Below, in pieces: positions 19,601 to 27,823 of a stretch of DNA of 64,000 nucleotides. The number at the start of each line of letters is the position of its first letter. The first letter of the stretch is position 1. The notes below the pieces were generated by a model. That model was not told the DNA's origin and ran no database searches. It saw only the letters and a list, made by a program, of their open reading frames with translations. A program made the position numbers and the translations under genes. The DNA lies in the NCBI RefSeq assembly GCF_003385115.1, contig NZ_QUNI01000004.1, forward strand, positions 62,001 to 126,000, read 5' to 3'. Source of the stretch: Flavobacterium aquicola (GTDB taxonomy: Bacteria; Bacteroidota; Bacteroidia; Flavobacteriales; Flavobacteriaceae).

Positions 19601-19781
19601 CCGAACGAATTACAGTTTCGCTGTTACCTCCCGGGTATGAACCGCTTACCATAACAGTTGGAGGCGAAATATCTGGAAATCTAGTTACAGATAATCTGGT
19701 AAGTCCGATAAGGCCTAAAATAACCAGGACTATTGATATAACTGTGGCCAATACCGGCCTGTCTATTATTTGTTTTAACAT
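16632..19781 (-). CDS. RND multidrug efflux permease (HAE1/AcrB family)
   Basis: About 1049 residues, full length for the family. I start at the ATG at 19781 (MLKQIIDRPVLATVISIVLV), which matches AcrB-type N-termini. The frame extends upstream to a TTG at 19808, which I consider less likely. Twelve TM helices and two large periplasmic loops are present. The proton-relay region of TM4 reads LALVLAIGIVVDDAIVVVEA, with the paired aspartates. The gene sits between the adaptor and the TolC-type protein in one operon and should pump amphiphilic drugs or detergents out of the cell. Confidence 0.95.
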   Translation of the reverse strand: MLKQIIDRPVLATVISIVLVILGLIGLTRLSVTRFPDISPPTVMVSGSYPGGNSETVIRSVVTPLEEQINGVENMQYIKSTASNDGTFSISVIFKQGVDPDQAAVNVQNRVQQATPKLPQEVIRMGLTTSKQQNSMIVIFNLYTDDNKKYDELFLQNYANINLVPQIKRVPGVGQVQIFGQKDYSMRVWLDPRKMANAGLIPSDVTQAIADQSLESAPGKLGEESKAALEYVIRYKGKKNKPEQYENIIVKKNGGSLLRLKDIARIEFGAISYNGDNKSNGKNAVTMAILQTSGSNANDIEIGINKEVERLSKSFPPGIKYVNVMSTKDKLDEATGQVKSTLLEAFGLVFIVVFIFLQDFRSTIIPAIAVPVAIVGTFFFLLVLGFTINILTLFALVLAIGIVVDDAIVVVEAVHSKMEDDARLTPKEATHSAMSEITGAVISITLVMSAVFIPIGFMTGSSGIFYKQFAYTLAIAIIISAVNALTLTPALCALLLRNNHSGHGEKESIPSFKERFFTGFNSSFTNLTNRYIKGVRYLISRRWIAAGFVAIIAAIAVFLMNSTPKSFVPMEDDGFFLYSLAMPPGTAMDRTNATMKQIEQQLATVEAIKTNTSITGFNILNNSASSAYGLGFVKLKPQKERGEVKDIETIMNIISGKLSTIKEGSAMALRMPPVDGFGVTNGAEIVLQDRTAKDPAVLKAMTDKVIGQLMQQEGVQYAYTTFRADFPQLELEVDEEKARQMGVSVREMLNNIQTYFAGDQSADFSRFGKFYRVNVKADGVFRTDQDAFNEIFVRNDKMEMVPVKAIVKLRKVYGPEAVSRYNLYNSVNITAIAKPGYSNGEIMGNLETVLNQLPSDYSYEWTGLSLEEKAGGDQTIAIFGLCLLFVFFLLAAQYESYLLPLAVLLSIPTGVLGAFAGIKLVGLDNNIYVQIGLIMLVGLLAKNAILIVEFAVQRRKSGFSITEAAIEGAKSRLRPIIMTSLAFIVGMIPLMIAHGGTAVGNRSISVSAAIGMLSGVLLGVFVIPLLYIVFQYLQEKVSGRKNIIQTIKE

Positions 19782-19811
19782 GGAAAGTTTCTTAAGATTT
19801 TTAACCAAAAA

Positions 19812-20960
19812 TTATTTTTTGCTCATCATTTTTTTTGACTGAGCCGTTTTTGCAGTTACTTCCATGTTGTCATTTAGGATATCAATAGAGTTCAAAGCAA
19901 TTTTATCTCCATTTTTAACACCACTTTTTACATAATAATTTACTCCTGCACTTCCTTCAATCTCGATCGGAACCATGGCAACTTTACTGCTGTCTTTTAG
20001 GACAAAGACAAAGAATTTATCCTGAATATCTTTTACACTTGCCATTGGAACTGAAACTACGGAGTCTAAACTGCTGTTAAGGATAATTCGTGCAGACCCC
20101 CCAGATCTAAGAATTTTTTCAGAATTGGGAAATACCGCTTTAAAGGAAACTGTTCCGGTAGCTGCATCAACGTTCCCGCTTGCAATTTCCAATGTTCCCT
20201 GATGATTATACAAGCTGCCGTCGGCCATAATAAGACTGGCTGTTTTTTTAGACTTTGACTCTTCTTTAATAAATGAAAGATAATCTGCTTCACTAAGTGA
20301 AAAATATACAAAAACAGTGTTTATATCAGAAAGGGTAGTTAAGGGAACAGTATCTGCAGGAGTGACAAGATTCCCCACCCTATTTGGTATTCTGCTGATG
20401 TAGCCGCTTACAGGCGCTTTAATAAGAGAAAAATCAGCGTTGATTTGAGATGAACCCAAAGCAGCTTTGGCTTGGGAAACTTGAGCTTTGGCAGCTTCGT
20501 AGCTTGCCTGCGCAGTTTTTAACTGTATATCAGAATAAACATTTCCTTCTACAAGAGGCCTTATTTTTTCGACTTCTAACTTTGCAGTTTCAAGATTTGC
20601 CAAAGCGCTCTTATACGACGCTCGGCTGCTGTTTACCTGTTCTCCATAAACATCTCCTTTAATTTTAAACAGAGATTGTCCTTTCGTAACGTACTGTCCT
20701 TCTTTTACATATATAGCCTCCAAATAACCCGTTACCTGAGCTTTAATATCAACATTTACAGCCCCCTCGATTATACCAGGATATTTTTTTTCAACCTCAC
20801 CTGTAATCGCCTCAGCTGTGAAAAAATCTACTTCAGGTTTAGGAGCTCCATAAGCTTGTGCCTCTGCATCTTTCTTTCCACATGAAGAAAAGCTAAGAAA
20901 AATTAATAAAACCACCACCAAATGAAATGGTGTACTGTTTTGAAAAAGTTTTTTTGTCAT
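19812..20960 (-). CDS. RND efflux periplasmic adaptor (AcrA-type lipoprotein)
   Basis: The 382-residue protein has a lipoprotein signal (LIFLSFSSCGKKD). The paired lipoyl half-motifs are clear: AQVTGYLEAIYVKEGQYVTK and FSLIKAPVSGYISRIPNRVG, with an alpha hairpin between them. The ending NGDKIALNSIDILNDNMEV is typical of AcrA. It is the first gene of the adaptor-permease-channel operon, with a 30-bp gap to the permease. No TetR or AraC regulator gene adjoins it. Confidence 0.94.
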   Translation of the reverse strand: MTKKLFQNSTPFHLVVVLLIFLSFSSCGKKDAEAQAYGAPKPEVDFFTAEAITGEVEKKYPGIIEGAVNVDIKAQVTGYLEAIYVKEGQYVTKGQSLFKIKGDVYGEQVNSSRASYKSALANLETAKLEVEKIRPLVEGNVYSDIQLKTAQASYEAAKAQVSQAKAALGSSQINADFSLIKAPVSGYISRIPNRVGNLVTPADTVPLTTLSDINTVFVYFSLSEADYLSFIKEESKSKKTASLIMADGSLYNHQGTLEIASGNVDAATGTVSFKAVFPNSEKILRSGGSARIILNSSLDSVVSVPMASVKDIQDKFFVFVLKDSSKVAMVPIEIEGSAGVNYYVKSGVKNGDKIALNSIDILNDNMEVTAKTAQSKKMMSKK

Positions 20961-21104
20961 TTTTATTATATTAAATAAATAGTGTATTATTTAATGACAA
21001 AATAAATTCATATAAAGTCTCTTTGATTTTAAAAGTTACCCAAGCGTAAATTTTTACCGCCCAAACGGATAAACTAATCACCGAAAAACAAATACAAAAT
21101 AGTT

Positions 21105-21232
21105 CTACAAAAGAAAAAGCAAAAGATTCTATTTCCGGCTATATAGAAAATTTTTATAACAAGCAGAGGAAGCATTCTGCTCTTGGCAATTTGACAATAG
21201 AGGAATTTAATAATCAACAGCTTGTTATATGA
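21105..21232 (+). mobile_element. IS3-type transposase remnant, copy 1 (C-terminal end only)
   Basis: The stretch encodes the last ~42 residues of an IS3-family OrfB integrase (SGYIENFYNKQRKHSALGNL, then TIEEFNN). It is about 95% identical over ~115 bp to the tail of the remnant at 44605-44829 and lies in the same orientation. Homology starts abruptly at 21105 and no inverted repeat was seen, so the rest of the element is lost. Confidence 0.8.
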
Positions 21233-21329
21233 TGGTTTATCCTATTTTTCTATCGCTCTATTTGATTTCGTCTGCTCTTATTACTTTTTTGTATGTTTGC
21301 ATAACTACAGCTAACCTTTTTACCTTTAA

Positions 21330-21974
21330 AAAAGACTTCAAAACCAATCTGTAATTCCTGATATAAGAGCGATAATTGAGAATTCAAAAGAGAGCGCTAT
21401 CAGAGCTGTTGACAATGAAAGAACTCTAATGTATTGCACTATAGGAAAACAAATTGTCGAGGAAGAGCAGCAGGAAAAAGAAAGAACTGATTACGGAACT
21501 TGCTTCATCAGATATCTTTCAGAACAGTTACAGCCTAAATATGACAGTGGATTTTCATACCGACAGTTAAATTGGTATCGACAGTTTTACAGGACTTTTC
21601 CAATTGTGTCTACACTGTGGACACAATTGAGTTGGAGTCAATACAAGCTACTATTAGCAATTGATAATCAAACCAAAAGAGAATTTTACATTGCAGAAAC
21701 AGTAAAAAATAATTGGACAGTTCGCCAACTGGAACGACAGATAAACAGCAGTTTGTACGAAAGTCTTTTAATGAGCAGTGATAAAAGTGTACTGGTGTCA
21801 ATAGATAAAGAAAAAAGTATAAAAAACAAAGCCAATGTCTTCCAGTGGCTTTGTTTGTCTTTCTGTGGGCTGTCAGGGTTTACAATCGAAGAATTAATAC
21901 TTATTTTGACATTTTTTAAAGCTATAAAATACTTTGAAATCTTTCGACTTCTGAATAATTCCAATAAATTGTAA
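21330..21974 (+). pseudogene. DUF1016/YhcG-type nuclease, N-terminal fragment
   Basis: The open frame runs from 21330. Family-like sequence (VIPDIRAIIENSKESAIRAV) precedes the first ATG at 21429, so the true start codon is missing. The DUF1016 N-terminal domain follows: YCTIGKQIVEEEQQ, FIRYLSEQLQPKY, LSWSQYKLLLAI and NWTVRQLERQINSSLYE. After about residue 120 (from 21429) the sequence departs and a hairpin sits in the frame, so the C-terminal PD-(D/E)XK nuclease domain is absent. These proteins often lie in restriction or mobile islands. This one is a remnant truncated at both ends. Confidence 0.75.
21826..21860 (+). terminator. Terminator-like hairpin inside the DUF1016 fragment
   Basis: Arms ACAAAGCCA and TGGCTTTGT enclose 11 bases and are followed by TTGTCTTT. 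The hairpin sits where family similarity ends and probably belonged to a neighbouring gene joined here by deletion. Confidence 0.5.
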
Positions 21975-22155
21975 ACACAACCAGCAAAATAAGTTATTAA
22001 AGCTGCAGTGGCATATAGTTGTTACTATTTCACAACTTTTTAGCTAGATTAGTTATATTTTGTTTCATTTTTTCCGAGGTCATAAACTATTGGAAATTAA
22101 TAAATTTTGTTTTAAAATTCCAGCCTTATTTATATTTTTTTGCTAAAATAAAAAA

Positions 22156-23154
22156 CTATTCCCACTGTTTTTGGGATAAATACAACAGTGTATTTTTTAT
22201 TGCTTTTTCAGGCAGGATAGGATTGAAGCCTAGTTCAATTCTCGCTTTTGAAATATCAATCTTAGAATTTGCATTATAATATGCTTCAACATTGTTTACC
22301 ATTAAAAGAGGTGCTGTTTTGGTAATAACACTTTCTTCTTCCATTTTCTTAGCTATTTCAATAAGTTCTGATTTTAGCAATTGAGTTGGTATTTTAACTT
22401 CAGGAAATATTTTTTTTGCCATTGCAAAAACATCATTTGTGGTAATGGATGGTTCTGTTGCTAAAATATATCGTTCACCTATTCTTCCGAATTTATCGGC
22501 CAGAATTATCCCTTTAGCAACATCTTTAACATCTACAAAATTAAATGCAAAGTTTGGGTCGATAGGCAATTTGTTCCTAAGTACCATATCGAAAAAAAAC
22601 ATTGTTGGTGTTAGATGTCCAAATATCTCTTTTCCTATTATAGATGAAGGAAGTACAGTAATTAAGTCAATATTCAATTTTTTAGATAAATCCCAAGCCA
22701 ATTGCTCTGCTTCCTGTTTTGATTGATAGTAGGCATTAGGGAAATGTTTATTCCAAGTGTTTTCTTTCATAGGAACCGATGTGTGGTCAAGCGCAGCTAT
22801 AGAACTTACCAGTATGACTTTATGAACATTACACTCTGCTACGGCTTCAATAATATTTTTAGTTCCAATAACATTTGGCTCAATAATGTCTTTTTGAGGA
22901 TTTGGTGACCAATGCTTAAAAACAGATGCCACATGAAACACAATTTCGATATCTTTCATTGCCTTCTTCAAAGAAGCTTTATCCAGCATATCCGCATAAA
23001 CCACTTCGCATTTTACTCCCTCAAAAGGCTTTCTATTATTTATGTTTCTTACACTTGCTCTTACCTGATAGTTTTGATTAACTAACTCTCTTACCAGATT
23101 ATTACCCAGATGACCATTGGCTCCGGTCACTAAACATTTAGAATTTTTATTCAT
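22156..23154 (-). CDS. NAD(P)-dependent epimerase/dehydratase family protein (extended SDR)
   Basis: The 332-residue protein starts with the Rossmann motif KCLVTGANGHLGNNLVREL. It has the VFHVASVFKHW segment and the catalytic Tyr-x3-Lys in AYYQSKQEAEQLAW. This resembles dihydroflavonol-4-reductase-like SDRs that reduce aldehydes or ketones with NADPH. The physiological substrate is unknown. It follows the NTF2-like gene by 48 bp on the same strand, with a Crp-type regulator gene further upstream, suggesting one regulated unit. Confidence 0.88.
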   Translation of the reverse strand: MNKNSKCLVTGANGHLGNNLVRELVNQNYQVRASVRNINNRKPFEGVKCEVVYADMLDKASLKKAMKDIEIVFHVASVFKHWSPNPQKDIIEPNVIGTKNIIEAVAECNVHKVILVSSIAALDHTSVPMKENTWNKHFPNAYYQSKQEAEQLAWDLSKKLNIDLITVLPSSIIGKEIFGHLTPTMFFFDMVLRNKLPIDPNFAFNFVDVKDVAKGIILADKFGRIGERYILATEPSITTNDVFAMAKKIFPEVKIPTQLLKSELIEIAKKMEEESVITKTAPLLMVNNVEAYYNANSKIDISKARIELGFNPILPEKAIKNTLLYLSQKQWE

Positions 23155-23202
23155 AGTCCGATTTGTTTTTGATTTAATAATAAAATTGCAGTAACTAAAA
23201 AA

Positions 23203-23598
23203 TTATTCTATGTCGTTTGCAGCAAAAGGATTATCAACCAACCACAACCATATACCATCAATATTACGTTTCATTATACATGCAGTGACTCCTTCGATTT
23301 CCATTGGTTCTCCATTTGGCATTTTAGCTTTCACATGGTATTTGTCTATCCATATAGCAAGGTCTCCAACAATGGTCACCCGTTGTTTGATTCCTTTAAT
23401 TTCTGGTTTCCATGAACAAATGCTTTGTAATGCTTTTTCAATATTACCTAAGCCTTTGATTTCCTGACCATTTCTTTCAATATATGTTGCTTCTGGATCA
23501 AAACAGCTTAAAGCTCCTTTTAGGTCACCAAGGTAAATACAATTGCGAAAATACTTAACGGCTCCTTCTGGACTTGTTCTATTAAAGTTCTCTATCAT
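23203..23598 (-). CDS. SnoaL-like/NTF2-fold protein
   Basis: The 131-residue protein matches the small cone-shaped NTF2/SnoaL fold: PEGAVKYFRNCIYLGDLKGA, then FDPEATYIERNGQEIKG and a WIDKYHVKAKMPNGEP strand. Such proteins are either small enzymes or ligand-binding partners, and no active site can be assigned here. It lies directly upstream of the epimerase-like gene and is preceded by a -7 box at 23634-23641. Confidence 0.8.
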   Translation of the reverse strand: MIENFNRTSPEGAVKYFRNCIYLGDLKGALSCFDPEATYIERNGQEIKGLGNIEKALQSICSWKPEIKGIKQRVTIVGDLAIWIDKYHVKAKMPNGEPMEIEGVTACIMKRNIDGIWLWLVDNPFAANDIE

Positions 23599-23633
23599 TT
23601 TTTATTTGTTAATTAATACAGCGCAAAAGTATT

Positions 23634-23641
23634 AATGAATT
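23634..23641 (-). promoter_or_regulatory. Bacteroidota -7 box for the NTF2/epimerase unit
   Basis: On the minus strand the bases read TACTTTTG, an exact TAnnTTTG match, 36 bp before the NTF2-like start codon. Confidence 0.5.
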
Positions 23642-23664
23642 AATTATTAAAAAATGAACCTAGG

Positions 23665-24231
23665 TTAAGAAATTCGTTTACGTATACGACTTAAAGCTTG
23701 TGGAGTAACACCTATGTATGATGCTAAATATTTTAAAGGTATATTCTGTATAAGATGCAAATGCTCTTTAAATAACATTAAGTAAAGTTCCTCTGCTGTA
23801 TCTGTTAAAAGAGCAATTTTTCTTTTAGCTGCAGTAATAAATAAGTTCTCAGAAGCAAGTCTCCCTATTTTTTCTCCAGTATTTGTTTGTTTATAAATAA
23901 TTTGCAGATCAGCATAAGAAATCCGCCATAATACAGTAGGAGTCAGTGTTTGTATATTCCAATTTGTTGGCTCTCTAGTAAGAAATGATATGTAGGCGCT
24001 GAAAAAACTTTTCTCAAAAGCAAAGTCAAACGTTACTTCATTATCCCCCGTCCTTATCCAGAAACGAACAATACCAGTTTCGATAAAGTAAAGATAATTT
24101 TCCACTTCTCCTGACACAATTATAGGGATGTTTTTTTTTAAAATCTGTTTTTCGAATTTAGTAGAGAATATATCCCAATCTTCGTCAGATATTGGTGTTA
24201 GCTTTTGAATATGATCTTTAATCAATATCAT
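23665..24231 (-). CDS. Crp/Fnr family transcriptional regulator
   Basis: The 188-residue protein has a cyclic-nucleotide-binding-like beta roll (IIVSGEVENYLYFIETGIVR) with no FeS cysteine set. It ends in a short winged helix, IPLKYLASYIGVTPQALSRI. Flavobacterial relatives of this size usually sit beside a single oxidoreductase operon, as here. It probably controls the downstream NTF2-like and epimerase-like genes. The ligand is unknown. Confidence 0.88.
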   Translation of the reverse strand: MILIKDHIQKLTPISDEDWDIFSTKFEKQILKKNIPIIVSGEVENYLYFIETGIVRFWIRTGDNEVTFDFAFEKSFFSAYISFLTREPTNWNIQTLTPTVLWRISYADLQIIYKQTNTGEKIGRLASENLFITAAKRKIALLTDTAEELYLMLFKEHLHLIQNIPLKYLASYIGVTPQALSRIRKRIS

Positions 24232-24291
24232 TATTTAGATTTTTAAGGTTTAATAGTTACTGCTGTTATGTACAGTGTTTGATTTTTTGGT

Positions 24292-25413
24292 TTAATTTAT
24301 AGATTTTTTTATGCTTTTAAATATTTTATATTGTGTTTCTACAACTGATTGATTAAAGCCATGTGCAGATTTTGGTAATAAAAAATACTCTTTTTTAGGA
24401 GCTTGAATTTTATCGAAATATTTTTTTGAGCTTTCTTTTGGTGTCAAAATATCTTCATTCCCTTGTATTAAATATACTGGAATTTTAAAATCTATATTGT
24501 CTTTTTGTAAATTGATTGAGGCACTCATTGATAGAACATCCAATTTAGAATCTCCAACATAATTTACAAACGAATAATCATCTCCATCACTTCTGTTTTT
24601 ATTATCAATGTCGTTATTATAAGCAGGAGAAAGTACAAACCAATTATCTGGTGCTGGTGTTGAATTTTCTCTTTCATATTTTTTTACAATTCTAAATAAT
24701 TGCCCTATATTTTTTGCTCTACTGTATGGCGGTTTGCCAATAGTATTTAATATTTCTAGTGCTTCCTTATCATCTTTTTCTACTGCCATTTTATAAATTT
24801 TACTATAAAATTCTATATCAATTGCTGGATTAACAATTTGAGAATGTCCAACATAAGCATAAAAAAGATCTGGTCTCTTGGTAGCTATTTTTACTCCAAG
24901 TGCAGAACCCCAAGAAGTACCAAAAAGAATGATTTTTTGTTTAGCTAAATGTTTCAATAAATATTCTGAAACCTCAATTCCATCGCTGGCCATTTGTTCC
25001 AGTGTTAAAGGATTTGATTTTAAATAGTCAGGTGTAAGCTCTTCTGGCGGTGAATTTTGCCCATAAGTTCTTCCTGTTCCTCGCTGATCCCATTGAACTA
25101 TAATAAAATCTTTTTCTAAATCTTTATACATGACATCAATATATGGACTTATCGGACTTCCCGGTCCACCATGAATAAACAATATAATAGGTTTTGAACT
25201 ATCTCCCTTTATTGTAATCCATTGTTCAATACCATTTATTAAAACGAATTTTTCTTCAAAAAATTTATTTTCGAATTTAGAAATGCTTTTGGTATTTTGG
25301 GAATGCACATTTATAATTTCCAAAGGATTTTTTCTGGTTTTTACATTTTTTTTTGATTGTGCTAAGCATATAAAAGACAATAGAAAAAAAATAAATAAGG
25401 ATGTAATTTTCAT
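24292..25413 (-). CDS. Secreted alpha/beta hydrolase, proline iminopeptidase-like
   Basis: The 373-residue protein has a signal peptide (LFIFFLLSFICLAQS). The oxyanion motif FIHGGPGSP and the WDQRGTGRTYG segment are typical of proline iminopeptidase-type hydrolases. The nucleophile serine is in FGTSWGSALG. The acid is in NEDILTPKES and the histidine in SAHGFNQS. It should hydrolyse a small peptide or ester in the periplasm. It lies beside a fragment of an AraC-type gene that may once have regulated it. Confidence 0.85.
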   Translation of the reverse strand: MKITSLFIFFLLSFICLAQSKKNVKTRKNPLEIINVHSQNTKSISKFENKFFEEKFVLINGIEQWITIKGDSSKPIILFIHGGPGSPISPYIDVMYKDLEKDFIIVQWDQRGTGRTYGQNSPPEELTPDYLKSNPLTLEQMASDGIEVSEYLLKHLAKQKIILFGTSWGSALGVKIATKRPDLFYAYVGHSQIVNPAIDIEFYSKIYKMAVEKDDKEALEILNTIGKPPYSRAKNIGQLFRIVKKYERENSTPAPDNWFVLSPAYNNDIDNKNRSDGDDYSFVNYVGDSKLDVLSMSASINLQKDNIDFKIPVYLIQGNEDILTPKESSKKYFDKIQAPKKEYFLLPKSAHGFNQSVVETQYKIFKSIKKSIN

Positions 25414-25569
25414 AATTTCAAATTTTTAATTGTTAGTTTTAATTTGAAACAAAATTGCATCATAACTTTAATATTGAAGACCGAATAAAAAAAGTCGAAC
25501 CAATTTTAAGCACTTAAATTGGTTCGACTTTATTTTAGTAGCGTTCGACTTTTTGCAAAACATTAATAA

Positions 25570-25884
25570 TTAATGATTTATGAACTCTGTAAGCGTTTTA
25601 TTGGTGTGTTTTTTGAAAGCTGTATTAAAAGATGATTTAGAATTAAAGCCTACTTCATAAAGAATTTCTAAAATAGTGAGTTTGCTTTTTAAAGGATTTT
25701 TTAAAATTTTCATGGCTTTTTGGCTTCGATATGCATTTATAAAATCAAAAAAATGCTGGTTTATAGGATGATTAATCAAAATAGATAAATCACGAACTTG
25801 TATATTAACTTGTTTTGATAATTCTTGTATCGTCAATGACGGTTCCAGATAGGATTTGTTGTCTAAAATATACTTTCATTTAGG
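25570..25884 (-). pseudogene. AraC-type regulator, DNA-binding domain only
   Basis: The frame holds a complete double HTH: LTIQELSKQVNIQVRDLSIL, then ILEILYEVGFNSKSSFNTAF and KKHTNKTLTEFINH. The reading continues upstream of the only in-frame start (a TTG at 25836) as KYILDNKSYLEPS before a TGA. The usual membrane or sensing domain is therefore gone. An 88-residue product from the TTG start is possible but more likely this is a remnant of a gene like the one at 27824-28939. Confidence 0.65.
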
Positions 25885-26056
25885 CTAGTTAATAGTTTGG
25901 TCATTTTGAGATTCAAATAATTTAATAGATTTGTGATTGATTATATTTAAGAAATTAAGATTCTGAAATAATTAGTCTGCAGAAGCTATGTGAAATTATA
26001 TCTGCTCGAAATAATTTATCTAGCCTCCTAATAAATATTCAGAGGCTAGATTTAAC

Positions 26057-26728
26057 TTATTTAAGTTTAAGATTATAACCTAACTGTATATAAATTGGAA
26101 TAGTTGGTGATGTTTTAAAATCCTGTGCAATAGTTTTTCCTCCTTTTAAATAGATATCACTTTGATCAAAAGAGTAACCAATCTGCATCCCAAACTGAAC
26201 GTTACCACCTGTAGTTTCATACCAACCATCTTTAACATCAGGAAAGTTACTTTTGTAAACATCTTTATGTTCAAAATGAGTAACAATGGCTCTGTCAAAA
26301 CCAAACTCTCCGTTTACATACCATTTTGGGCTATAATAACCAATAATAATATTCCCAGAACCTCCGAAATTTGAAAGGCTCACCAAAGTATTTTCATATC
26401 TCCTGAAAATGCCGTTAATATTTAAACTAACTGCAATATTATTCATTTTAAACAACTTCGCATGCGCACCGATTTTAGTTTTAAAATCATCAAAAAACTT
26501 ATTTCCGGATGGTATTGAAAACTCTGCGTTTAATAACAGAGGTAATTTTGACTTGAGGTGATAGCTATAACCAAGACCATAAATTACACCATAATCTATT
26601 CCTAATTGTAGGTTTACCAAGTGTCGATGTTCTTCTTTTAATCCCGCCCAGTTTATACTTTGCGCTTGACAGTAATTGCTCATTGAGCAAAATAATACCG
26701 CTATAATAATGATAATTTTATGTTTCAT
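26057..26728 (-). CDS. Outer-membrane beta-barrel-like hypothetical protein
   Basis: The 223-residue protein has a signal peptide (IIIIAVLFCSMSNYCQAQS). Repeated amphipathic strands with aromatic ends follow (VNLQLGIDYGVIYGLGYSYH, YVNGEFGFDRAIVTHFEH), and it ends on a strand with YIQLGYNLKLK. This is the pattern of a small outer-membrane barrel. It sits 24 bp downstream of the alpha/beta hydrolase lipoprotein gene on the same strand, so they may be co-transcribed. Function unknown. Confidence 0.65.
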   Translation of the reverse strand: MKHKIIIIIAVLFCSMSNYCQAQSINWAGLKEEHRHLVNLQLGIDYGVIYGLGYSYHLKSKLPLLLNAEFSIPSGNKFFDDFKTKIGAHAKLFKMNNIAVSLNINGIFRRYENTLVSLSNFGGSGNIIIGYYSPKWYVNGEFGFDRAIVTHFEHKDVYKSNFPDVKDGWYETTGGNVQFGMQIGYSFDQSDIYLKGGKTIAQDFKTSPTIPIYIQLGYNLKLK

Positions 26729-26752
26729 TTGAATATATTTTCTTTGTAGAGC

Positions 26753-27748
26753 TTATTTTAATGTGTTGAAATAGTTGAGAATTACTGGAAAAGTATTGTT
26801 CCAGCCAGTTGGAAAAGAAAGCATGTCATGTCCAGCTCCTTTTGTTTCAAACAACTGAACATTTGGAAATGGCGATGATACTTTTTGTGCGTGGACTACA
26901 CCATAAGTTTTGTTTCGCTCGCTATAAATAAATAAGATCTTTGTGCTAAACTGGTCTAAATGGGTTGTCCAATCCGAATTTTCTTTTTTAATAATGTCAA
27001 AGTAGACATCCTGTAATATAAAACCAGGACGCCAGAAAGGTAATAATCCCTCATTGCCTACATTCTCGTTTTCGTCCCCAGTTGAGGCCAGTAATTTATA
27101 CTTATAATCTAAAATGGCATGTTCATCTTCTTTACCTGTAAGAAATTGATCCATATAAAGCGCATTATTTAATGCTTCTCCAGTAATGTCCATCTTACGG
27201 GAGCGTTTGACATAGTCTTCGATATCTTTCCATTTTAAGCCACCAGGTTCTGCCAGCACGGCACCATTTACGGCATTTGGATATTGGTTGATGTAAGCGC
27301 CAGCCAGCATAGCACCCCAGGAATGCCCTAATAAGAAAATTTTCTGAACTGGGGATTTTCTGTAATAGGCAATTACACTACTTAGGTCATCGAAAGAGGT
27401 TTGAATACTTGTGTAATACGAACGCGGAAAGCGTTGTGATAAACCCGTTCCACGCTGATCATAAAAGACCACAAAATATCCATTATCTGCAAATTCTTTA
27501 CAATTTAGCAGGTATCGATAATCTGATGCAGGTCCACCATGCAAAATGAAAATAATTGGATTGTTTGGATTTCCAAAAGTTTCGGCATGTAGTTTTGCCT
27601 CATTAATCACAATTGAAGGAAGACTGGAATCCTGATCAACTGTTTTTGGAACTAAGTTACCAGGCTCATCAATTTTCATTTCGTTTTCACAAGAAAATAC
27701 AAAAATTGAGAGAAAAAGAACGGATGAAAGTAATTTGTTTCGATACAT
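26753..27748 (-). CDS. Alpha/beta hydrolase lipoprotein
   Basis: I start at the ATG at 27748 (MYRNKLLSSVLFLSIFVFSC), which gives a clean lipoprotein signal. The longer frame to 27808 adds a leader overlapping the promoter. The enzyme has IFILHGGPASDYRY, the YDQRGTGLSQRFP segment, the nucleophile serine in LLGHSWGAMLAG, and the histidine in GAGHDMLSFP. It is a periplasmic ester or peptide hydrolase of unknown substrate. The AraC-type regulator encoded just upstream on the same strand is its likely controller. Confidence 0.85.
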   Translation of the reverse strand: MYRNKLLSSVLFLSIFVFSCENEMKIDEPGNLVPKTVDQDSSLPSIVINEAKLHAETFGNPNNPIIFILHGGPASDYRYLLNCKEFADNGYFVVFYDQRGTGLSQRFPRSYYTSIQTSFDDLSSVIAYYRKSPVQKIFLLGHSWGAMLAGAYINQYPNAVNGAVLAEPGGLKWKDIEDYVKRSRKMDITGEALNNALYMDQFLTGKEDEHAILDYKYKLLASTGDENENVGNEGLLPFWRPGFILQDVYFDIIKKENSDWTTHLDQFSTKILFIYSERNKTYGVVHAQKVSSPFPNVQLFETKGAGHDMLSFPTGWNNTFPVILNYFNTLK

Positions 27749-27823
27749 TTTTTTGAGTTTTAAATAATGCTGCAAAAATGAACTAAACATCGTACCCCAC
27801 CGTTCCAAAGGGTAAGTTGGTAC

